A stretch of 33,146 bases of DNA from NCBI GenBank assembly GCA_945898065.1, contig CAMDHH010000011.1, forward strand, positions 1 to 33,146, written 5' to 3'. The stretch is from Bifidobacterium breve. GTDB taxonomy: Bacteria > Actinomycetota > Actinomycetes > Nanopelagicales > Nanopelagicaceae. Both the position numbers and the translations under genes were made by a program. Each line of letters begins with the position of its first letter. Within the stretch, counting starts at the first letter, position 1. Positions 16,390 through 24,152 of the stretch are shown piece after piece. Under the pieces are notes generated by a model. It was not told the origin of the DNA. It ran no database searches and saw nothing but the letters and a program-made list of their open reading frames with translations.

Positions 16390-16502
16390 TCCTGGTGGTG
16401 TGGGGGCTTATCTAACTTAATTTCTTCGTCGCGGCGATTTTGTTCAACGCTCTCTTCAGGGTCAATCTCATCTGAAGTAACTTTTTGAAAAATATCGCTC
16501 AT
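16386..16502 (-). CDS. Small acidic hypothetical protein, 38 aa
   Basis: The frame begins MSDIFQKVTSDEIDPEE and ends KPPHHQD. It is highly charged (Asp/Glu/Lys/Arg about half), without cysteines or membrane segment, and probably helical or disordered. It fills the otherwise empty 156 bp between fmdB and the MMPL gene. It shares a four-base stop overlap (CTAA) with fmdB, a pattern repeated by real convergent pairs in this window. There is no strong Shine-Dalgarno sequence. A longer frame upstream would run into the MMPL gene and was rejected. I do not recognise a family. Confidence 0.45.
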   Translation of the reverse strand: MSDIFQKVTSDEIDPEESVEQNRRDEEIKLDKPPHHQD

Positions 16503-16545
16503 GGCACTAATTCTATCGCTCAAATAACTAATTAGGAGTATCACA

Positions 16546-18654
16546 ATGTTTGAATCTTTAGGCAGATTCATTGTCAAGCGTCGCAAAGGCGTGCTGACTC
16601 TTTTTCTTATTGGAATTATTGCCGCAGGTGGCGTCGGTTCCCTCGCATTCGGAAAACTCGATACTGGTGGATATTCAGATTTAGGGAGCGAATCAGCAGA
16701 GGCTGCAACATATCTGAGCGAAAAGTTCAAAGTTCAAGAGCCTGTTGCTATTTTGGTTATTGATTCTGGAAATTTAGATATTGCAGATCCAGAGATTGCT
16801 AGCGCCGCACAAGCACTTGAAAATAGAGTTTCTACAGTCTCTGGTGTCTCAAGAACCATTTCATACTGGTCAAGTGGTGGTGCACCAAGTTTGAAGTCAA
16901 ATGATTCTAAGGCCGCCTATCTTTTTGTCTACGCTGATATAGAGGTAAATGATTTTAAAACTTACGGATCAATTGGTGCAGAAATCCAAGAGAAGTTTGA
17001 AGGTAAGAAAGGCCAACTCACAATCTATGCATCTGGTGGTGGAGTAATAACTAATTCCATCAATGAGAAAATTGGAAAAGATTTGAAGCTTGCAGAGTCG
17101 ATTGCTATCCCATTGACCTTTGTGCTACTTGCATTTGTATTTGGCGCACTCGTCGCCTCGGCAATGCCACTTGTTATTGGAATCAGTGCAATTCTTGGGT
17201 CATTCCTACTGATCTTCATATTCTCTTTATTTACCAATGTGAGTGTCTTTGCTCTCAATCTCGTCACAGGTTTAGGAATGGGACTCGGTATTGATTACGC
17301 GCTACTGATGGTTAATCGATTTAGAGAAGAATTGCATCACGGCAAGAGTGTAGAAGATTCCGTCATCGAAACAGTTGCGACAGCTGGAAGAACGGTCTTC
17401 TACTCAGGTCTAACAGTTCTTGTAACGCTTGCATCACTACTTCTTTTCCCACTGAACTTTCTCAAATCTTTTGGAATGGCCGGTGTTTCAGTAGTTACAA
17501 TTGCAGTTCTAGGAGCGCTTATTGCATTGCCTGCTCTTCTAGCAATTGTCGGTGAAAAGATTGATAAAGGTGTAGTTCGCAAGAGTGGAATAACACCTAA
17601 AGAAGATGGTCGTTGGGCACATACTGCTCGAAATGTAATGAAGCGTCCAGTAATTGTTTCTGTGGGTTCCTTGGCGCTTCTTGCAATCCTTGCAGCACCT
17701 GTTACAAATATTGCATTTGCTCAAATTGATTCACGAGTACTTCCTGCATCTCATCCTTCTGCAATCGCGGGACAAGTAATCACTGATCGCTTCACATCAT
17801 ATGAAGGTAGTCCCATTGAAGTTGTATTCCCGGATGGCGTAGGTAAGGAAGCAGAATTACAAACTTACCTAAATCAAGTTTTACGTGTTGAAGGAATTGC
17901 AAGAATTGGTGCACCAGAAGTCTACGGAAGCGACATCCGAGTACAGGTGATTCCATCAATTAGTTCGCGTACACCTGCAGCTGAAGAACTTATACGCTCT
18001 ATTAGAGCGCTAGAAAAACCAGAGGGAATTCTTATTGGTGGAACCGCTGCAGACTTCACCGACTCGCAAGATGGAATTGCACGCACCTTGCCATGGGCAC
18101 TTGGTTGGGTAGCACTCAGCGTTTTGATTCTCATCTTTATCTTTACTGGATCAATAATCTTGCCGATAAAGGCAGTACTACTCAATGCCCTCTCCTTGCT
18201 TGCAACATTAGGTGCAATTACATGGATATTTATAGATGGCCATCTCAAATGGCTTGTTGGTGATTTCACCGTAACGGGAACTCTCGATACAGGCTCGAGC
18301 ATCCTAGTTGCCGTCGTTGTCTTTGGTTTATCAATGGATTATGAAATATTTTTGCTATCTCGCATTCGCGAAGAACACCTTGCTGGAAAAAGTAATATTG
18401 AAGCAGTGGCAACGGGACTTCAGCGCTCAGCACGAATCATTACAGCAGCCGCGCTATTACTCGCAGTTGTCTTTGGAGCATTCGTCACTAGTGGTGTTAC
18501 ATCTATCAAAATGCTCGGATTCGGTGTGGCATTAGCAGTTCTACTTGATGCAACAATCGTTCGTGCGCTACTAGTCCCTGCTCTAATGCGACTATTTGGA
18601 GAACGTAACTGGTGGGCTCCTAAATCAATGCGACGATTTACGCTCAAGCACTAG
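16546..18654 (+). CDS. MMPL-family RND transporter
   Basis: 702 aa, with TAGGAG 8 nt before the ATG. It has the two-fold RND architecture: TM1 (about 14-32), an extracytoplasmic loop to about 180, TM2-6, a cytoplasmic linker, TM7 about 375, a second loop, TM8-12. The MMPL proton-relay motifs occur once in each half: GLGIDYALLMVNRFREE and GLSMDYEIFLLSRIREE, where the Asp/Tyr pair is used for proton coupling. Mycobacterial relatives export cell-envelope lipids; the cargo here is unknown. It stands alone on its promoter and is followed 19 nt later by purU, which appears to have its own -10 box. Confidence 0.9.
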   Translation: MFESLGRFIVKRRKGVLTLFLIGIIAAGGVGSLAFGKLDTGGYSDLGSESAEAATYLSEKFKVQEPVAILVIDSGNLDIADPEIASAAQALENRVSTVSGVSRTISYWSSGGAPSLKSNDSKAAYLFVYADIEVNDFKTYGSIGAEIQEKFEGKKGQLTIYASGGGVITNSINEKIGKDLKLAESIAIPLTFVLLAFVFGALVASAMPLVIGISAILGSFLLIFIFSLFTNVSVFALNLVTGLGMGLGIDYALLMVNRFREELHHGKSVEDSVIETVATAGRTVFYSGLTVLVTLASLLLFPLNFLKSFGMAGVSVVTIAVLGALIALPALLAIVGEKIDKGVVRKSGITPKEDGRWAHTARNVMKRPVIVSVGSLALLAILAAPVTNIAFAQIDSRVLPASHPSAIAGQVITDRFTSYEGSPIEVVFPDGVGKEAELQTYLNQVLRVEGIARIGAPEVYGSDIRVQVIPSISSRTPAAEELIRSIRALEKPEGILIGGTAADFTDSQDGIARTLPWALGWVALSVLILIFIFTGSIILPIKAVLLNALSLLATLGAITWIFIDGHLKWLVGDFTVTGTLDTGSSILVAVVVFGLSMDYEIFLLSRIREEHLAGKSNIEAVATGLQRSARIITAAALLLAVVFGAFVTSGVTSIKMLGFGVALAVLLDATIVRALLVPALMRLFGERNWWAPKSMRRFTLKH

Positions 18655-18661
18655 TTTCCTC

Positions 18662-18673
18662 TACCCTAGCGTC
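18662..18673 (+). promoter_or_regulatory. -10 element for leaderless purU mRNA
   Basis: TACCCT (18662-18667) lies exactly 6 nt before the purU ATG and 7 nt after the MMPL stop. There is no ribosome-binding site. The same spacing recurs at three other genes in the window. Confidence 0.45.
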
Positions 18674-19513
18674 ATGGATCTTCTAGCAACTCTGCAATGC
18701 GCTGACCAGCCAGGCATCGTGCATGCAATGACAACGGCGATTCTCAATTGCGGTGGCAACATCATTGAGAATCAGCAATTTACTGATCCGACAACAAAAA
18801 CATTTGTTATGCGCACTCGCTTTGAAACATCACGAGGCGAAAAGGCGGCTCATGATTCTTTGGATAAAGAGCTCTCTCGTTTCTCCCCCTCTTTATCAAT
18901 TCGTCCCACAAACCAAAAACCTCGCGCACTTATTTTGGTAACAAAAGAGAGCCATTGTCTTCGAGATCTTCTCTACTTGTTTGAACTCGGTGAATTACAT
19001 ATTGATATCCCATTAGTTGTTTCAAACCACATAGGGCTCAAAGATTTAGTTGAATCCCACGGAATTGCCTTTCTTCACCTGCCGGTAAGCGTTGAGAACA
19101 AGAGCGAACAAGAGAAAGCAATTCTTGCAAAAATTGCAGAACTCAAAATAGATTTCGTTGTTCTTGCTCGTTACATGCAAGTTCTTTCTAAGAATTTCTG
19201 CAACCAAATGCCAGGCAAAATTATCAATATTCACCATAGCTTCTTGCCAGGATTCAAAGGTGCCAAGCCTTATCACCAAGCTCACGATCGCGGCGTAAAG
19301 ATCATCGGAGCTACTGCGCACTTTGTTACCGATGAATTAGATGAAGGCCCAATCATTGAACAAGATGTTGCACATGTATCTCACTCTTCAACCGCCGAGG
19401 ATTTATTGGCAATTGGACGAGATATTGAAAGACGCGTACTTGCAAAGGCAGTAAAACTTTATTCTGAAGACCGAATATTTCTTGTCGGCAAGCGAACAAT
19501 TATCTTTTCGTAA
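18674..19513 (+). CDS. purU: Formyltetrahydrofolate deformylase
   Basis: 279 aa. The start is the ATG giving MDLLATLQCADQPGIV; the longer frame overlaps the MMPL gene. It hydrolyses 10-formyl-THF to THF and formate, balancing the one-carbon pool. An N-terminal ACT domain covers about 1-80. A formyltransferase-fold domain about 90-279 carries INIHHSFLPGFKGAKPY and ATAHFVTDELDEGPIIEQ, which contain the catalytic Asn-His-Asp set. In enteric bacteria the ACT domain senses Met/Gly. It appears leaderless, and it ends 1 nt before the 3' end of tRNA-Arg on the other strand. Together with 5-FCL, this is the second folate-recycling gene in the window. Confidence 0.94.
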   Translation: MDLLATLQCADQPGIVHAMTTAILNCGGNIIENQQFTDPTTKTFVMRTRFETSRGEKAAHDSLDKELSRFSPSLSIRPTNQKPRALILVTKESHCLRDLLYLFELGELHIDIPLVVSNHIGLKDLVESHGIAFLHLPVSVENKSEQEKAILAKIAELKIDFVVLARYMQVLSKNFCNQMPGKIINIHHSFLPGFKGAKPYHQAHDRGVKIIGATAHFVTDELDEGPIIEQDVAHVSHSSTAEDLLAIGRDIERRVLAKAVKLYSEDRIFLVGKRTIIFS

Positions 19514-19514
19514 G

Positions 19515-19587
19515 TGTCCCCGGCGGGAGTTGAACCTGCGACCTACCGCTTAGGAGGCGGTTGCTCTATCCACTGAGCTACGGGGAC
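19515..19587 (-). tRNA. tRNA-Arg, anticodon CCT
   Basis: The minus strand gives a 73-nt cloverleaf: acceptor GTCCCCG/CGGGGAC, D arm GCTC/GAGC, anticodon stem ACCGC/GCGGT with loop CTCCTAA (anticodon CCT, reads AGG), 5-nt variable loop, T arm GCAGG/CCCGC around TTCAACT, discriminator A, no encoded CCA. The T stem has one A-C mismatch at its middle pair (51-63). All other stems are Watson-Crick. Confidence 0.95.
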
Positions 19588-19651
19588 TGATGTTGAGTGC
19601 GTATCTTCTCAGATATCAGCTGTTGCCAATAATTTTCCAACGGAATAGGGT

Positions 19652-19690
19652 TATAAACCTAAGAAGATGGAGTAATTCCCTCATGAGAGG
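19652..19690 (+). promoter_or_regulatory. Promoter and ribosome-binding site of the 19697-23368 redox operon
   Basis: TATAAA at 19652-19657 is a clear -10 candidate. A purine-rich GAGAGG (19685-19690) stands 6 nt before the ATG at 19697. No convincing -35 was found at 16-18 bp. The remaining bases between tRNA-Arg and this gene show no other structure. Confidence 0.45.
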
Positions 19691-19696
19691 CCAACA

Positions 19697-20923
19697 ATGA
19701 AAGCGCTGGTTATTGGCGCTGGTGGCGTAGGTCGGGCAATAGTAAATATTGCATCCCGAAGATCATTTATTACTTCGATGGTTATTGCTGATCGAGAACT
19801 ATCACGTGCTGAACAAGCTGTAACTCGAGTCAATGACTCTCGATTCTCTGCAGCTGAAGTCAACGCAGCTGAACTCGAAGATATAAGGGCGCTGATACGC
19901 AAGGCAAAGCCTGACATCGTTATCAATGCTGTCGATCCTCGCTTTGTTATGCCAATTTTTCTTGCATGCGAAATCGAAAATACTAATTATATGGATATGG
20001 CGATGTCGTTATCACGGCCACATCCTCATTACCCAAATACTGAAACTGGTGTGAAGTTAGGTGACGAACAATTCGCACGTGACTGGAATTGGGCGGAACG
20101 CAAGATTTATGCAATGGTTGGAATGGGAATTGAACCTGGGATGAGCGATGTCTTTGCGCGTTATGCCTCTGATCATCTCTTTAGCCGAATTGATTCAATA
20201 ACAATTTTGGACGGTTCAAATATCACTGTCGAGGGCCACAACTTTGCTCCATCTTTTTCAATTTGGACAACTATTGAAGAGTGTCTCAATCCGCCTATTG
20301 TTTGGGAAGATGGTCGCGGTTGGTACACGACAGCGCCATTTAGCGAAATTGAAGTCTTTGATTTCCCAGAAGGAATCGGGCCAGTTGAATGCGTCAATGT
20401 TGAGCACGAAGAAGTTGTCTTGATTCCACAGAAAATTGAAGCGAAGAAGGTAAATTTCAAATATGGTCTTGGTGCGCAGTTTATTACAACGCTAAAAACA
20501 ATTCATATGTTGGGATTAGATCGCAAGGAACATGTCGATGTTCAAGGTATTTCTGTTTCACCTCGTGATTTGCTAGCCGCATCACTTCCTGATCCGGCAA
20601 CACTGGGATCGCGTATGAAAGGTAAAACATGCGCCGGTGCACTTGTTCGCGGGCTCGACAAAAAAGGTAAGCCCTACGCCTGCTACATCTATAACGTTGT
20701 GGATAACGAATGGTCTATGACGAATTATGGTGATCAAGCAGTTGTCTGGCAGACAGCAATTAATCCAGTTATTGCAATGGAGTTGATTCACAAAGGTATA
20801 TGGGTGCCTGAAGGAGTGAGTGGTCCCGAATGGTTTGATGCAAAACCTTTCTTAGATTTACTAAGTGATTATGGAACTACGTGGGAAATCCGCGAAGAAG
20901 ATAGTTCCGATTTACATGCCTAA
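19697..20923 (+). CDS. Saccharopine dehydrogenase-family NAD(P)-dependent oxidoreductase
   Basis: 408 aa. The N-terminal Rossmann fold starts at once with VIGAGGVGRAIVNIA (5-19), and DIVINAVDPRFVMPIF follows the family pattern. The middle motif GIEPGMSDVFARYA resembles the substrate-binding region of saccharopine dehydrogenase (glutamate-forming) and carboxynorspermidine dehydrogenase. These enzymes reversibly join an amino acid to an aldehyde or keto acid by reductive amination. Which pair applies here is not evident, so lysine metabolism and polyamine synthesis are both open. It is first of three overlapping genes (8-nt overlap with the GMC gene). Confidence 0.85.
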   Translation: MKALVIGAGGVGRAIVNIASRRSFITSMVIADRELSRAEQAVTRVNDSRFSAAEVNAAELEDIRALIRKAKPDIVINAVDPRFVMPIFLACEIENTNYMDMAMSLSRPHPHYPNTETGVKLGDEQFARDWNWAERKIYAMVGMGIEPGMSDVFARYASDHLFSRIDSITILDGSNITVEGHNFAPSFSIWTTIEECLNPPIVWEDGRGWYTTAPFSEIEVFDFPEGIGPVECVNVEHEEVVLIPQKIEAKKVNFKYGLGAQFITTLKTIHMLGLDRKEHVDVQGISVSPRDLLAASLPDPATLGSRMKGKTCAGALVRGLDKKGKPYACYIYNVVDNEWSMTNYGDQAVVWQTAINPVIAMELIHKGIWVPEGVSGPEWFDAKPFLDLLSDYGTTWEIREEDSSDLHA

Positions 20924-22604
20924 AAATGAATTCGATGTTGTCGTAATAGGCTCAGGCTTTGGTGGATCTGTTGCAGCACTTCGTCTTCGCGAAAAAGGTT
21001 ATTCGGTAGCAGTCCTAGAAGCAGGGCGTCGCTTTGAGGATAAAGATTTTCCAAAGACTTCATGGCGATTGCGCAAATTCCTCTTTGCGCCAGCGATGGG
21101 TTTCTATGGAATTCAAAGAATTCATGCACTACCGGATGTCCTTATCTTGGCAGGTGCAGGAGTTGGTGGTGGTTCCCTTGTCTATGCAAATACTTTGTAT
21201 CAACCAGATGATAAATACTTCAATGACCCACAATGGAAATCCATCACTGATTGGAAATCAGAACTTACGCCTTATTACGATTTAGCTAGGCGCATGTTGG
21301 GAGTTGAACTCAATCCATACTTCTCCCCTAGTGATCAAGCAATGAAAGAAGTTGCCGAAGAGATGGGTGTAGGCCACACATTTACACTCGCACCTTTAGG
21401 TATTCACTTTGGTAAAGGCGAAGGCGTTGAAAGCGCTGATCCCTACTTTGGCGGTGTCGGACCTGCGCGTGCAGGGTGTACAAACTGTGGAAGCTGCATG
21501 ACTGGCTGTCGCCATAATGCAAAGAACACCTTGCCTAAGAATTATTTAGGCCTAGCTGAAAAAGCGGGCGCACAGGTTTTTCCAATGACAACAGCAACAA
21601 AAGTTGAGCAACTCAAAGATGGACAATGGAAGATAACTACAAAGAAGACAAATGATTCCTTTGGTTCGAGGGGAGCAACTTTTCATGCACACGATGTCGT
21701 TATTGCTGCTGGTACTTATAACACCCAGAAACTAATGCATAAGTTCAAAGCGACAACGCTGCCAAAGATCTCTGATTTTCTTGGCAACTTATCGCGAACA
21801 AATAGCGAAGCGCTCACCGGTGCAATAATGCCAACAACAAAAATTGATTTTAGTCGTGGTGCTGCAATTACTTCATCCTTCTATCCTGCTCCAGATACTC
21901 ATGTGGAGCCTGTTCGCTACGGTAAAGGCAGTAACTCAATGGGGCTATTGCAAACGCTCCTTACCGATGGCTGGACTTCTCAAGCACGCCGTAAACACTG
22001 GATGCAGCAATTCTTAGCAAAGCCATCACTCTTTGTAACTATCTTGAATGTTCGTAAATGGAGTGAGCGCACAGTAATTGCACTCGTTATGCAAAATGTT
22101 GACTCATCCATAAAAGTCAGCGGTAAACGCGGAATATTTGGATTCAAACTCACATCACGCAATGATTCGCAGCATCCCAATGCAACATATATTCCTGCGG
22201 CAAACGAGACGGTCAAACGTGTAGCTAAGAATTATGGCGGTATCGCTGGCGGAAACGTTGGTGACCTCATTGGTGCGCCATTTACCGCCCACTTTGTCGG
22301 TGGATGTGTAATCGGAACTGATGAAAAGAATGGTGTTATTGATCCCTATCATCGCGTCTATAACTATCCGACCTTGCATGTAGTAGATGGCTCAACGATT
22401 ACAGCAAATCTTGGAGTCAATCCATCGCTGACCATTACTGCACAAGCTGAACGTGCATTTTCAATGTGGCCTAATAAGGGCGAGAAAGATGAGCGTCCTA
22501 TCCAAAATGAGAAATATCTTCGAATTCCATTTATCAAACCAAATAAACCAGTCGTGCCTGTAGGCGCTATTGGAGAATTACGCATTGATAAAGTAGCACC
22601 ATGA
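20916..22604 (+). CDS. GMC-family FAD oxidoreductase with ferredoxin-like four-Cys motif
   Basis: 562 aa from the ATG giving MPKNEFDVVVIGSGFGGS, preceded by GAAGAAG; it overlaps the upstream gene by 8 nt. The FAD-binding GxGxxG is at 12-17 and the second flavin segment GAGVGGGSLVYAN at 80-92. Between them and the substrate domain lies C188-x2-C191-x2-C194-x3-C198 followed by RHNAKNTL, the ligand spacing of a [4Fe-4S] cluster. The C-terminal HFVGGCVIGTDEKNGV and VDGSTITANLGVNPS close the FAD site as in cholesterol-oxidase-like GMC enzymes. Electrons probably leave through the cluster and not to oxygen. Substrate unknown. ATGA overlap with the SDR downstream. Confidence 0.88.
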   Translation: MPKNEFDVVVIGSGFGGSVAALRLREKGYSVAVLEAGRRFEDKDFPKTSWRLRKFLFAPAMGFYGIQRIHALPDVLILAGAGVGGGSLVYANTLYQPDDKYFNDPQWKSITDWKSELTPYYDLARRMLGVELNPYFSPSDQAMKEVAEEMGVGHTFTLAPLGIHFGKGEGVESADPYFGGVGPARAGCTNCGSCMTGCRHNAKNTLPKNYLGLAEKAGAQVFPMTTATKVEQLKDGQWKITTKKTNDSFGSRGATFHAHDVVIAAGTYNTQKLMHKFKATTLPKISDFLGNLSRTNSEALTGAIMPTTKIDFSRGAAITSSFYPAPDTHVEPVRYGKGSNSMGLLQTLLTDGWTSQARRKHWMQQFLAKPSLFVTILNVRKWSERTVIALVMQNVDSSIKVSGKRGIFGFKLTSRNDSQHPNATYIPAANETVKRVAKNYGGIAGGNVGDLIGAPFTAHFVGGCVIGTDEKNGVIDPYHRVYNYPTLHVVDGSTITANLGVNPSLTITAQAERAFSMWPNKGEKDERPIQNEKYLRIPFIKPNKPVVPVGAIGELRIDKVAP

Positions 22605-23368
22605 GAAAATGGGCATTAGTTACAGGGGCTACAGCAGGTATCGGTGAAAGTTTTACGCGCTTACTTGCATCACAAGGTTTCAATATTGTCCTTGTTGCTC
22701 GCGATCACGCACGCTTGCTTGAACGCGCAGAATTTTTGAGAAGTACCTACCAGGTTGAGACTGCTGTAATCCAGGCAGATTTATCTTTAGACTCTGGGTG
22801 TGCAATTGTCGAGCAATATTTGGAACACAATCAGATTGAAGTACTTGTAAATAATGCTGGTTTTGGTATCAAGTATGCATTTACAACTAGCTCGATAGTC
22901 GCTGAAGAAGAATTATTGAATGTACTCGTGCGCGCTCCAATGCGTTGCATGCATGTAGTGCTGCCTAAGATGAAGGAACGAAATTCGGGAACAATTATTA
23001 ATGTTTCATCCGTTGCAAGTTGGATAGCTGGAGGAACATACAGCGCTTCAAAGTCATATCTCACCGTATTATCTGAATCCATTCATATGGAATTATCAAA
23101 AACAAATATCAAAGTTATGGCACTGTGCCCAGGTTTTACACATACTGAATTTCATCAGCGTGGGAAAATGAAAATGTCATCGCTTCCCGAATTCATGTGG
23201 CTCACATCCGATGTGGTGGCAAAAAAAGCATGGAGTGATAGCCAGGCGGGTAAAGCGATATCTGTTCCGGGATGGCAATACCTATTGTTGAGTACCTTTG
23301 CGCGTTTCTCTCCACGCCCTATTGTGCGAAAACTGGGAATCAATATTCGAGCCAGACAGAGGCGCTAG
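22601..23368 (+). CDS. Short-chain dehydrogenase/reductase (SDR)
   Basis: 255 aa, classical SDR. The cofactor motif TGATAGIG is at residues 8-15 and the NNAG motif is VNNAGFG near 87-93. The catalytic Ser lies in NVSSVASW and the Tyr/Lys in YSASK. The final 60 residues form the variable substrate lid and a basic tail. NADP(H) or NAD(H) use cannot be fixed by eye. It overlaps the GMC oxidoreductase gene by ATGA, so the two are likely made in equal amounts and may act on successive oxidation states of one substrate. Confidence 0.92.
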   Translation: MRKWALVTGATAGIGESFTRLLASQGFNIVLVARDHARLLERAEFLRSTYQVETAVIQADLSLDSGCAIVEQYLEHNQIEVLVNNAGFGIKYAFTTSSIVAEEELLNVLVRAPMRCMHVVLPKMKERNSGTIINVSSVASWIAGGTYSASKSYLTVLSESIHMELSKTNIKVMALCPGFTHTEFHQRGKMKMSSLPEFMWLTSDVVAKKAWSDSQAGKAISVPGWQYLLLSTFARFSPRPIVRKLGINIRARQRR

Positions 23369-23469
23369 GGCATCAATTCACATAAATTTCACAGCGGTAT
23401 GGCCAAGTTTATCCCGCAATTATCCGCAAGCCTTGGCTACCATTGTCAGATAATCAATGGAGGTTTTAG

Positions 23470-24099
23470 ATGTTTCGCAAGATTGCTATTTCATCAATCG
23501 CTGGTCTTCTAGTAGCTGGTGTAGTCACTGCAGTTCCTGCAAGTGCTGCTGTAAAGATCAGTAATGGCACGCCTTGCACAAAGTCAGGTGCAACCTCAAA
23601 GACAAGTAATGGCACCTACAAGTGTGCAAAGAATCCAACAGTCAAGAATTCAAAATTGACATGGCTTTCAACTGATTGCCTTGCAACTGCTAATTCCTAT
23701 GTGAAGGCGCAAGGAAATCTTCCAAAGATTAAGACTTCAACAGAAGCAACTGTTGCCAAACTCGACCTTGAAATTGCAGCAACACAAAAATCTATGGCAG
23801 ATGCAGCACTCGATATTCCGAAATATCAAGTCGAATTAGATAAAGCAAAGGCAGCTCTTGCACTCGTCCAAGCAGATGCAGCAAATCTTGCGAAGAACAA
23901 AGCAACAATTGATAAGTGGAAAGAAGCAATCAAAGCTTGGGAGAAGGCAATTGCTGGCTCAGGTGGAACCATTTACCAACGCGCATTGACTCGCCAGACA
24001 ACGTATCGCGGACAAGCACTTGCCCAATACACAAATGCTCAGAGCGAGGTAAAAGATGGCCTTGCAATGACAAAATTGATCTGTAGCAAAGGCTACTAA
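23470..24099 (+). CDS. Secreted coiled-coil protein with four cysteines, function unknown
   Basis: 209 aa, with GGAGG well placed before the ATG. A Sec signal peptide (basic MFRK, hydrophobic 6-22, cleavage after ASA about 26) leads to a short module with C36, Y50, C52 and W65. C70 and C205 follow, so two disulfides are possible. Residues about 90-160 are Ala/Lys/Glu-rich with heptad spacing, probably a coiled coil, followed by a Gln/Thr-rich region. There is no lipobox. I recall similar Cys–Tyr-x-Cys–Trp modules in secreted proteins of freshwater Actinobacteria, but that is memory, not a search. It is preceded by about 100 bp without a gene and has no partner. Confidence 0.85.
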   Translation: MFRKIAISSIAGLLVAGVVTAVPASAAVKISNGTPCTKSGATSKTSNGTYKCAKNPTVKNSKLTWLSTDCLATANSYVKAQGNLPKIKTSTEATVAKLDLEIAATQKSMADAALDIPKYQVELDKAKAALALVQADAANLAKNKATIDKWKEAIKAWEKAIAGSGGTIYQRALTRQTTYRGQALAQYTNAQSEVKDGLAMTKLICSKGY

Positions 24100-24152
24100 T
24101 CCTTAGGTTGTCCCTATTCTTAGAGATAAGAAAAAGTAATTTACTGGGGTAG

